Positions 7,563 through 13,971 of a stretch of 19,301 nucleotides of DNA are shown piece by piece (the stretch's first letter is position 1; the number at the start of each line of letters is the position of its first letter). The position numbers and the translations under genes were made by a program. The DNA is taken from positions 1-19,301 of the forward strand of contig JAAYBY010000106.1 of the NCBI GenBank assembly GCA_012729935.1, written 5' to 3'. This DNA is from Clostridiaceae bacterium. GTDB taxonomy: Bacteria; Bacillota; Clostridia; Saccharofermentanales; UBA5734. The notes beneath the pieces were generated by a model. That model was not told the origin of the DNA. It did no database searches and saw only the letters and a program-made list of their open reading frames with translations.

Positions 7563-7625
7563 TTTGAATCATCAGACATTTCAATGATTTTTATCGATAT
7601 TATCAATAAGGAGGAGGCTATAAAA

Positions 7626-8921
7626 ATGGATATACAGCAAATGACACAAAAAGCCAGACAGGCATCCCGTTCGCTGGCAACCCTGCAAACGGACATCAAA
7701 AACGCAGCGTTAAGCGCGATTGCCAGTGCATTGCACGTCCATGCTGAACGCATTTTTACGGCAAACACAACAGATTTGAAACGATGTGAAGCAGAAGGTC
7801 TGGCACAGCCGTTATTAAAAAGACTTCGCTTTGACCGCGAAAAACTGCAGACTGTGATCGCGGGTATTGAAAGTCTGATCAGGATCAAGGATCCTGTCGG
7901 CGAGACGCTGCTGGCCACTGAGCTGGACGAAGGCCTTGACTTATATCGGGTCAGCTGCCCGATCGGCGTGATCGGCGTCATCTTTGAGTCCAGGCCGGAT
8001 GCGCTGATTCAGATATCGACGTTGTGTCTGAAAAGCGGAAACGCCGCTCTGCTTAAGGGCGGCTCTGAGGCGCGCGAGACCAATCAGGTTCTGACAGAGA
8101 TCATCAATGCCGCCGCACAAACCGCCGGCGTTCCTGACGGCTGGATCGGTCTTTTGGAATCGAGGCTGGATGTCAACGCGCTGCTTAAATGCCATGAGAC
8201 GGTTGATCTCCTTATCCCGCGCGGCTCAAATGAGTTTGTCCAGTATATTATGGAGCATACGAAGATCCCTGTTCTCGGTCATGCTGATGGGGTCTGTCAT
8301 CTTTACATCGATGAAGCAGCTGATCCGGCGATGGCGATCCGACTTGCCCTTGACAGCAAAATCCAGTATGTCGCTGTCTGTAACGCTGTGGAAACAATCC
8401 TGCTTCATGAATCTCAGGTAGACTCGCTCCTTCAGCCCCTGGCTGATGCCCTCAGGCAGGCTGATGTCGAAATCTTCGGCTGCGAGCGCACCTGTGTCTT
8501 GATCGGCTGCAAACCGGTTGTTGACTGGCATACCGAGTATCTGGATTACAAGGTTTCTTTGAAAGTCGTTGCATCAGCTGATGAAGCGATTCACCACATC
8601 AATCAATATGGATCACACCATACGGATGCGATTGTCACCAGTCAGCCGTCATTGGCCAGACGGTTCATGACCGTTGTCGACTCCGGAAATGTCTTCTGGA
8701 ACTGTTCAACACGATTCAGCGATGGCTTCCGCTATGGGTTTGGCGCGGAGGTCGGTATCAGCACCAGCAAGATCCATGCGCGCGGTCCTGTCGGGATCGA
8801 TGGCCTCGTCACCTACCAGTACCGGCTGCTGGGCCGTGGGCAGGTGGTGGCGGATTATGCGGACGGGCGTGCGGCCTTTACCCATCGTCCAATTGAATCA
8901 GCCTTCCCTCAGTCGGACTGA
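7626..8921 (+). CDS. proA: Gamma-glutamyl phosphate reductase (glutamate-5-semialdehyde dehydrogenase)
   Basis: 431 residues. It reduces gamma-glutamyl phosphate with NADPH to glutamate semialdehyde, step two of proline synthesis, in the cytoplasm. The catalytic cysteine is C252 in 'YVAVCNAVETILLH'. The N-terminal cofactor region has 'CPIGVIGVIFESRPDALIQI', and the C-terminal signature 'NCSTRFSDGFRYGFGAEVGI' is complete. Length is normal (about 415-430). The frame is open back to 7482, but ATG 7626 has AAGGAGGAGG 8 nt upstream and fits family N-termini, so the longer start is rejected. The kinase partner gene proB is not adjacent, unlike in many Firmicutes; it may be elsewhere. Confidence 0.96.
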   Translation: MDIQQMTQKARQASRSLATLQTDIKNAALSAIASALHVHAERIFTANTTDLKRCEAEGLAQPLLKRLRFDREKLQTVIAGIESLIRIKDPVGETLLATELDEGLDLYRVSCPIGVIGVIFESRPDALIQISTLCLKSGNAALLKGGSEARETNQVLTEIINAAAQTAGVPDGWIGLLESRLDVNALLKCHETVDLLIPRGSNEFVQYIMEHTKIPVLGHADGVCHLYIDEAADPAMAIRLALDSKIQYVAVCNAVETILLHESQVDSLLQPLADALRQADVEIFGCERTCVLIGCKPVVDWHTEYLDYKVSLKVVASADEAIHHINQYGSHHTDAIVTSQPSLARRFMTVVDSGNVFWNCSTRFSDGFRYGFGAEVGISTSKIHARGPVGIDGLVTYQYRLLGRGQVVADYADGRAAFTHRPIESAFPQSD

Positions 8922-8940
8922 CAGACAGAAACGCTGTCTG
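8922..8940 (+). other. Stem-loop immediately after the proA stop
   Basis: CAGACAG (8922-8928) and CTGTCTG (8934-8940) form a perfect 7-bp stem with loop AAACG, beginning at the base after the proA stop. No U-run follows, so it is not a standard intrinsic terminator; it may stabilise the mRNA 3' end or assist termination. Confidence 0.4.
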
Positions 8941-8965
8941 GTCCTGACAGGATGCCTGATTCGCC

Positions 8966-8995
8966 TTGTCGCGATATTCTGGTTAGTGGTACAAT
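8966..8995 (+). promoter_or_regulatory. Promoter for rpiB-upp
   Basis: TTGTCG (8966-8971), 18-base spacer, and TGGTACAAT (8987-8995), an extended -10 with TACAAT. The predicted start is near 9002, just ahead of the AAGGAGG ribosome site of rpiB. Confidence 0.65.
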
Positions 8996-9024
8996 AAGTC
9001 GAACAAAAAAAGGAGGGATGCAGC

Positions 9025-9483
9025 ATGAAGATCGTTTTAGGCAGCGATCACGCTGGTTATCAACTCAAACGGGTGATCATGGAACACCTTGAGCGCAAAG
9101 GCATTGACTACGAAGATGTTGGCACGGGAAACAGTGTCGATGCAGCCAGTTATGTACCGTATGGGCGCGCTGTCGCACGCGCGATTCAAAAAAAAGAGGC
9201 TGATTTCGGCATCGTCATCTGCGGTACCGGACTGGGTATCTCCATGACCGTCAATAAATATAAGGGAATCCGGGGAGCGCTCTGCTGCAATGAATACATG
9301 GGTAGAATGGCCAGACAGCACAATGATGCCAATGTTCTGGCACTAGGCGGCCGCGTGATTGGTTCAGCTCTGGCTTTATCGATCGTCGACGCTTTTCTTG
9401 ATGAGCCTTTCGAAAGCGGCGGACGACACCAGGTACGAGTCAACGAAATCATTGAGACGGAAGAAGAAAATTTTAAAGCTTAA
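9025..9483 (+). CDS. rpiB: Ribose-5-phosphate isomerase B
   Basis: 152 residues, normal for RpiB. It interconverts ribose 5-phosphate and ribulose 5-phosphate (pentose phosphate pathway). It begins with GSDHAGYQLK. The catalytic region is 'VICGTGLGISMTVNK' (Cys and Thr of the active site), followed by 'RQHNDANVLALGGRV' with the conserved His. AAGGAGG lies upstream of the ATG. Some LacAB/RpiB relatives act on other sugars such as allose or galactose 6-phosphate, but the position before upp and atp matches the Bacillus ywlF (rpiB) locus. Ribose phosphate made here feeds PRPP, the co-substrate of the next gene product. Confidence 0.93.
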   Translation: MKIVLGSDHAGYQLKRVIMEHLERKGIDYEDVGTGNSVDAASYVPYGRAVARAIQKKEADFGIVICGTGLGISMTVNKYKGIRGALCCNEYMGRMARQHNDANVLALGGRVIGSALALSIVDAFLDEPFESGGRHQVRVNEIIETEEENFKA

Positions 9484-9549
9484 CCCATATAGCCTGACCG
9501 CTTGTAATGTGGCCAGAAGACCGGATTTCAAAACCAGGAGGCAGTTAGC

Positions 9550-10179
9550 ATGGAAAACGTTTTTGTATTTGATCATCCGCTGATTCAGCATAAAATTTCA
9601 TTGATGCGTGATAAAAATACCACCACCAAGGAATTCCGCGAACTTGTATCGGAGGTCTCCATGTTGATGGCCTATGAAGTGACGCGCGATTTACCGCTGG
9701 AGGAAATCGAAATCGAGACACCGGTAGCAAAAGCAAAAACACGCGTTCTCGCTGGCAAAAAACTGGCGTTGATTCCTATTTTGCGCGCTGGGCTGGGTAT
9801 GGTGGATGGCATGTTGAACCTGCTGCCGATGGCTAAGGTTGGACATATCGGGTTATACCGTGATCCGAAGACACTGGAGCCTGTTGAGTACTACTGCAAA
9901 CTGCCGGAAGATGCAACCGAACGGGATGTTGTGATTCTCGACCCCATGCTGGCGACCGGCGGTTCGGCCTCTGCAGCGGTTACATTCCTGAAACAGAAGG
10001 GGATCACCAATATCCGCTTTATGTGTCTGATCGCAGCACCGGAAGGAATCGAAAGACTGCATCGTGATCATCCGGATGTTCCGATTTTTTGTGCAGCAAA
10101 AGATCAGAAATTGAATGATCACGCCTACATAGTTCCGGGACTCGGCGATGCCGGAGACCGCCTGTTTGGCACACGCTGA
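9550..10179 (+). CDS. upp: Uracil phosphoribosyltransferase
   Basis: 209 residues, the usual family length. It makes UMP from uracil and PRPP (pyrimidine salvage, cytoplasm). Visible motifs: 'PILRAGLGMVDGML' near the middle, the PRPP-binding loop DPMLATGGSA and the C-terminal uracil-binding segment 'VPGLGDAGDRLFGT'. The ribosome site AGGAGG (9536-9541) is 8 nt before ATG. It is 66 nt downstream of rpiB with no evident terminator between, so probably in the same transcript. In Bacillus glyA lies between rpiB and upp; here it does not. Confidence 0.96.
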   Translation: MENVFVFDHPLIQHKISLMRDKNTTTKEFRELVSEVSMLMAYEVTRDLPLEEIEIETPVAKAKTRVLAGKKLALIPILRAGLGMVDGMLNLLPMAKVGHIGLYRDPKTLEPVEYYCKLPEDATERDVVILDPMLATGGSASAAVTFLKQKGITNIRFMCLIAAPEGIERLHRDHPDVPIFCAAKDQKLNDHAYIVPGLGDAGDRLFGTR

Positions 10180-10235
10180 CGAGATATTCCCTGGCAGACG
10201 GCAATTCACCGCCTGCTTTTTCGGCAAAGAATAAT

Positions 10236-10264
10236 TTGCCAAAGTAAATATAGCGTCGTATAAT
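10236..10264 (+). promoter_or_regulatory. Promoter of the ATP synthase operon
   Basis: TTGCCA (10236-10241) and TATAAT (10259-10264) with an ideal 17-base spacer: 5/6 and 6/6 matches. This is the best promoter in the window, and it lies between upp and atpB. Predicted transcription start is near 10271. Confidence 0.75.
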
Positions 10265-10278
10265 TGATAAGCAAGACA

Positions 10279-10320
10279 GAAAAGTCCGGTGGATGTAACT
10301 GCCGGTCTTTTCCGTTTTAT
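10279..10320 (+). terminator. Terminator-like leader hairpin between the atp promoter and atpB
   Basis: GAAAAG (10279-10284) pairs with CTTTTC (10307-10312), and CCGGT (10286-10290) with GCCGG (10301-10305), with one T/T mismatch and a 10-base loop. CGTTTTAT follows. It may terminate rpiB-upp readthrough, or act as an attenuator, since it lies only about 10-40 nt after the predicted atp transcription start. Confidence 0.5.
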
Positions 10321-10385
10321 TCATTAGAGACCGCCCGCTGCCGATGGTTGACAGTTGACGGATAAGCAGGCAGGTGATTTTTTCT

Positions 10386-11213
10386 GTGATTCAATACCGG
10401 ATTGTCCTGAGTTTTATGACTCGGTTCTGGGCTGCCTTCAAAGATCAGCTGATTGAAGAAGCTGCTGTCGGCGATATTGGAGCTGCCATCCGGCACGCCA
10501 TCGAACCGAACATCCTCTTCAAGTGGCAAATCGGCTCATTTGAGCTTATTTTCAGTGATGTGATTGTGGTTTCCTGGATCGTAATGGTGTTTATTTTTGT
10601 GGTTGCCTGGCTGGCAGGCCGCAGAAGAGAAAAGATTCCCAGTCATGTTGGCCAGCTGCTTTCGGAGAGTCTGGTCAATCTGCTGCTCAATCTGTGCCAA
10701 AATTCGGGCATGACGTATGATCAGGCGGAACGCGTTGTTCCATTTGTTGGAACGATCGGCCTCTTCATCACATTTACCAATCTGTCCTCGCTGTTCAAGA
10801 TTCCGCCGCCTGCCAAGAATCCGGCTTTCCCGATTGCGCTTGCCCTGCTGACCATCATCTATGTCATTGCCACGTCGATCCGGCTGGTTGGTCTTCGCGG
10901 GTTCTGGGCATCACTTGTTTTTCCCAAGGCCATGCTTCTGCCATTCAGGATCCTTGATTTCATCATCAAGCCGATGTCACTGGCACTGAGGCTTTTCGGC
11001 AATGTATTCGGAGCCTATATCCTGATGGAATTCATATACATAATCATACCTGTTCTGATCCCCGGTGTTGTTGGACTTTGGTTCGACCTGGCAGACGGAA
11101 TCTTACAGGGCGCGATTTTTACGTACTTAACCATTATGTATATTGGTGAAATAGTTGAAGGTGCGCACGAAGCGGAACATGAGCATCAGATCCGCCAGTC
11201 TGCACACATATAG
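10386..11213 (+). CDS. atpB: ATP synthase F0 subunit a
   Basis: 275 residues from GTG 10386, chosen because AGGTGA (10372-10377) lies 8 nt upstream. Alternatives in frame are GTG 10374 and ATG 10416. Subunit a forms the ion half-channels beside the c ring. The essential arginine is present in 'SLALRLFGNVFGAYIL' (Arg202 with this start), and the C-terminal helix ends in 'YIGEIVEGAHEAEHEH', with an acidic/His-rich tail. About five to six membrane segments can be seen. Bacillus has atpI just before atpB; no atpI-like gene is present here. Confidence 0.94.
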   Translation: MIQYRIVLSFMTRFWAAFKDQLIEEAAVGDIGAAIRHAIEPNILFKWQIGSFELIFSDVIVVSWIVMVFIFVVAWLAGRRREKIPSHVGQLLSESLVNLLLNLCQNSGMTYDQAERVVPFVGTIGLFITFTNLSSLFKIPPPAKNPAFPIALALLTIIYVIATSIRLVGLRGFWASLVFPKAMLLPFRILDFIIKPMSLALRLFGNVFGAYILMEFIYIIIPVLIPGVVGLWFDLADGILQGAIFTYLTIMYIGEIVEGAHEAEHEHQIRQSAHI

Positions 11214-11224
11214 GAGGAAACACT

Positions 11225-11452
11225 ATGGACAAGGGACTTATCGCGTTAGGTGCAGCACTTGCGATTGCACTGGCAGCCGGAGCGGCTGCTATCGGAATTG
11301 GACTGGCTTCCGGTAAAGCGTTCGACGCAACAGCACGCCAGCCGGAAATGTCCGGTAAGATTCAGGCGATGCTGCTGACGGCGATCGTGTTTATCGAAGC
11401 GACAGCGATTTATGCACTGGTCGTCAGTCTGCTGCTGATATTCGCATTCTGA
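11225..11452 (+). CDS. atpE: ATP synthase F0 subunit c
   Basis: 75 residues forming a hairpin of two membrane helices around the polar loop ARQPE. The ion-binding carboxylate is Glu58 in 'FIEATAIYALV'. Compared with the Na+-type c subunit of Ilyobacter (Gln32, Glu65, Ser66), the glutamine position is Ile25 and the residue after the glutamate is Ala59, so Na+ ligands are missing and H+ coupling is predicted. The ribosome site TAGGAGGA overlaps the atpB stop, and it is the strongest in the operon, as expected for the highest-copy subunit. Confidence 0.96.
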   Translation: MDKGLIALGAALAIALAAGAAAIGIGLASGKAFDATARQPEMSGKIQAMLLTAIVFIEATAIYALVVSLLLIFAF

Positions 11453-11489
11453 TCACCGTTGATTAAAGAGACAGGGAAGAGGAAGGGCT

Positions 11490-12047
11490 ATGTTTACACC
11501 AGAGGCCATTGCCAGTTATCTGTCAGCTGCCTTATTGACCATCGTCAATCTGCTGATTGCTTATTTTGTCTTGAAGAGATTTCTTTTCAAGCCGATTCTC
11601 AACGTCCTGCGTAAGCGCCGCGAATCGATTACCAGCGCCTTGCAGGAAGCGGAAGAGAAGCTGAATCAGGCGTCGGAAAAAGTCAATGAAGCTGAGCGTC
11701 GTTTGGACGTATCAACCCATGAAGCCGCGGAAATTCTGGCAGAAGCACGCGGACAGGCTGAAGAACAAAAGGAAACCATACTGCAGGACGCGCGACGCAA
11801 TGCAGCCGGACTGCTCACCCGTGCCGAGAAAGATATCAGTCGCATGCGTTTGAGCATGTTGAACGATGTGCGTGATGAGGTGGCAGATCTATCGGTGACC
11901 ATTGCTTCCAGAGTGATCGGCCAGGCGATGGACGAACATCGCCAGCGTGAATGGGTCAATCAGTTTCTCGATCAGGAGACTCAGTCCGGCGGGCAGCCGG
12001 CTTTGAGTCCCGATCCTCATACCAATGAGGTGTCAGGTCATGCCTGA
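11490..12047 (+). CDS. atpF: ATP synthase F0 subunit b
   Basis: 185 residues. One N-terminal membrane helix (about 9-28) is followed by a long heptad-like, charged helix (about 40-160) rich in Ala/Glu/Arg, typical of the peripheral stalk. After 'QREWVNQFL' there is an unusual Pro/Gly/His-rich tail of about 25 residues with no resemblance to delta. In E. coli the b C-terminus contacts the C-terminal domain of delta; that domain is here part of the alpha protein. The last 8 bases overlap the start of the fusion gene. GAGGAAGGG precedes the ATG. Only one b-type gene is present, so a homodimeric stalk is expected. Confidence 0.94.
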   Translation: MFTPEAIASYLSAALLTIVNLLIAYFVLKRFLFKPILNVLRKRRESITSALQEAEEKLNQASEKVNEAERRLDVSTHEAAEILAEARGQAEEQKETILQDARRNAAGLLTRAEKDISRMRLSMLNDVRDEVADLSVTIASRVIGQAMDEHRQREWVNQFLDQETQSGGQPALSPDPHTNEVSGHA

Positions 12048-13971
12048 TCAGGAATTGAAAATAATCCGTATTATCTCATCGGTTCCACTGGATCTCCAGA
12101 AAGGACAGGACATAGCGAAGCGGTTTGCCGAACGCTATGACATTCCGCGTTTTGAGGTCAAACTGGAAACGGATCCGTCATTGATTGGCGGACTGGTAAT
12201 CTACGCGGGCGGATTCCGCTATGACTATAGTATCCGCGGACAGCTGAACCGGATTGCCAGCCGGCTGAAGACTCAGCAATCGATCGAGTCCGATATTTCA
12301 CTGGACGCATCAACCATCAACCATCTGATCCGTGACAATCTGGATGAAGCGCTGGCTGATTTCAGTGAACAGCCGATGGCTCCGGACGGTGAGGATCTGT
12401 TTCTGTCGGCTGACACAATCGAAAAAGATCAGCAGGCGGGCAGTACACAGCGTGTGATCGACCGGATGCGCGAAAAGCTGGATTCATTTGATGCTGACTC
12501 AACGATCGACGAAATTGGTGAGGTATTACGTTACAGCGACGGAGTTGCAACCGTATCAGGTTTGCAAAACTGCCGTAACAACGAGCTGATCGCGTTTACC
12601 AGCAACGTTTATGGTATTGCGATGAATCTCGAGGAGCACCAGGTGGGCGTCGTCATGCTGCAGCAGAACGACGCCATTCGCGAAGGTATGATCTGCAAGC
12701 GGACCGGTTCGACCGTTCAGGTGCCGACAGGCCAGGCACTGTTGGGTCGTGTGGTTGATCCGCTGGGCAAACCGATTGATGGTCTTGGCCCGATTCAGAC
12801 CAAAACGTATCGGCCGATCGAGTATCCTGCTCTCAGTATTGTTGACCGTCAACCGATCACGGTTTCGCTGCAAACAGGAGTCACGGCTATCGATGCGATG
12901 ACACCGATCGGCCGCGGGCAGCGTGAATTGATCGTTGGAGATCGTCAGACCGGCAAAACAGCACTGGCGATTGATACGATCATCAATCAGAAAAATAAGA
13001 ATGTATTCTGTATTTATGTTGCGATCGGACAGAAAATGTCTACTGTATCATCTGTTGTCAACGTTCTGCAGACACAGGGCGCAATGGCTTATACAACGGT
13101 TGTTGTCGCCAGCGCCAGCACAACCGCGTCTTTGCAGTACATAGCACCGTATGCCGGATGCACGATGGCCGAAGCGCTGATGTACGAAGAGGGTGCCGAC
13201 GTCCTGATTGTCTACGATGATTTGACCAAGCACGCGCAGTCTTACCGGGCGATATCACTGCTGTTGCGGCGTCCGCCCGGCCGTGAAGCCTATCCCGGCG
13301 ATATTTTCTACCTGCATGCCCGTCTGCTTGAACGAAGCGGCCGGCGCCACGAACGTCTGGGAGGCGGATCCATCACGGCATTGCCGATCGTAGAAACACA
13401 GAGCGGTGATATTTCTGCCTATATTCCGACCAATGTCATATCGATTACTGACGGGCAGATTTATCTGGAAAGTGAGCTGTTTTTCGCCGGCCAGCGACCG
13501 GCGATCAACGTCGGTTTGTCTGTATCCAGGGTTGGCGGATCGGCCCAGACAAAAGCGATGAAAAAAGTCGCGGGACCCTTGCGGATCAATCTGGCACAGT
13601 ACCGTTCGCTCGAAGCGTTTTCCCAGTTCAGCTCTGAACTGGACGACGATACGCGCAGGCAGCTGATGACCGGCGAACGTCTGATGGAGGTCCTCAAGCA
13701 GCCGCAATATGACCCGCTGCCCGTTGAAGAACAGGTTGTCATGCTTTATCTGGCCAATCGGGGTGTCATGGTTTCGCTCGATCGTGAAGACATCCACCCC
13801 TTCCTGCAGGACTACATCAGGCTCCTGCAGAGCAAAGAACCAGATCTGATGCGTGAAATCAGTGTTGACGGCCGGCTGACTGATGAGGGGATGTCGATCA
13901 TCGATCAGACCGTCGAGACGTATCTGCCACGCTGGCGTGCGGAGAATGAGGCTTATGCAGCAACTGTCTGA
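12040..13971 (+). CDS. atpA: ATP synthase F1: delta C-terminal domain fused to full-length alpha subunit
   Basis: 643 residues, against about 500 for alpha. Residues about 3-78 match the C-terminal domain of delta/OSCP: '(I)ISSVPLDLQKGQDIAKRF', then DPSLIGG (about 45-51) and 'YDYSIRGQLNRIASRL' (about 61-76). Residues about 79-131 are an acidic linker with a predicted helix. From about 132 a complete alpha follows: SDGVATVSGL (166-175), Walker A GDRQTGKT (300-307), VLIVYDD (388-394) and the arginine finger R497 in SVSRVGG. The N-terminal domain of delta (about 105 residues) is missing here and elsewhere in the operon. ATG 12040 is chosen over 12025 because GAGGTG lies 7 nt before it; it overlaps the atpF stop by 8 bases. 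No internal start with a ribosome site for free alpha was found. The frame is continuous, with no stop or frameshift at the junction. Confidence 0.93.
   Translation: MPDQELKIIRIISSVPLDLQKGQDIAKRFAERYDIPRFEVKLETDPSLIGGLVIYAGGFRYDYSIRGQLNRIASRLKTQQSIESDISLDASTINHLIRDNLDEALADFSEQPMAPDGEDLFLSADTIEKDQQAGSTQRVIDRMREKLDSFDADSTIDEIGEVLRYSDGVATVSGLQNCRNNELIAFTSNVYGIAMNLEEHQVGVVMLQQNDAIREGMICKRTGSTVQVPTGQALLGRVVDPLGKPIDGLGPIQTKTYRPIEYPALSIVDRQPITVSLQTGVTAIDAMTPIGRGQRELIVGDRQTGKTALAIDTIINQKNKNVFCIYVAIGQKMSTVSSVVNVLQTQGAMAYTTVVVASASTTASLQYIAPYAGCTMAEALMYEEGADVLIVYDDLTKHAQSYRAISLLLRRPPGREAYPGDIFYLHARLLERSGRRHERLGGGSITALPIVETQSGDISAYIPTNVISITDGQIYLESELFFAGQRPAINVGLSVSRVGGSAQTKAMKKVAGPLRINLAQYRSLEAFSQFSSELDDDTRRQLMTGERLMEVLKQPQYDPLPVEEQVVMLYLANRGVMVSLDREDIHPFLQDYIRLLQSKEPDLMREISVDGRLTDEGMSIIDQTVETYLPRWRAENEAYAATV

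Larger units (their letters stand above)
7379..7625. other. 247-nt intergenic region upstream of proA
   Basis: No protein-coding sequence is supported. The region holds two overlapping hairpins (7476-7518), a cluster of DnaA-box-like 9-mers (7528-7562), an A+T-rich stretch (about 7561-7610) and the proA ribosome site AAGGAGGAGG (7608-7617). No convincing promoter with both boxes was found. The T-box consensus AGGGTGGNACC is absent. Confidence 0.6.

Noticed and set aside
7528..7610. Calling this the chromosomal origin oriC
   Set aside because: Only three good boxes, no dnaA, dnaN or rpmH nearby, and no skew data; kept as a DnaA-box cluster only.
7482..7625. Longer proA starting at GTG 7482
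   Set aside because: The extra 48 residues are unlike ProA and cover the DnaA-box cluster; ATG 7626 has an excellent ribosome site.
7379..7625. T-box leader controlling proA
   Set aside because: Searched for AGGGTGGNACC and a following terminator; neither is present.
8922..8940. Intrinsic terminator after proA
   Set aside because: The stem is good, but no run of T follows; listed only as a stem-loop.
10348..10385. Second atp promoter from TTGACA at 10348
   Set aside because: No -10-like hexamer lies 15-19 bases downstream of it or of the overlapping TTGACG.
11225..11452. Na+-translocating ATP synthase
   Set aside because: Gln and Ser ligands of the Na+ site are replaced by Ile25 and Ala59.
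12025..12039. ATG at 12025 as start of the delta-alpha fusion
   Set aside because: It has no ribosome site, and its own first bases hold GAGGTG that suits ATG 12040; the extra five residues do not resemble delta.
12040..12433. Fusion as a frameshift or sequencing artefact joining separate atpH and atpA
   Set aside because: The frame is continuous with sensible residues throughout, the junction is a long linker, not an abrupt join, and no remnant of the delta N-terminal domain is seen in any frame. Raw-read confirmation is still desirable.
13883..13954. Longer atpG starting at 13883
   Set aside because: The added residues overlap the alpha frame and are not gamma-like; MQQLSDIKKRIKSV is the normal gamma start.
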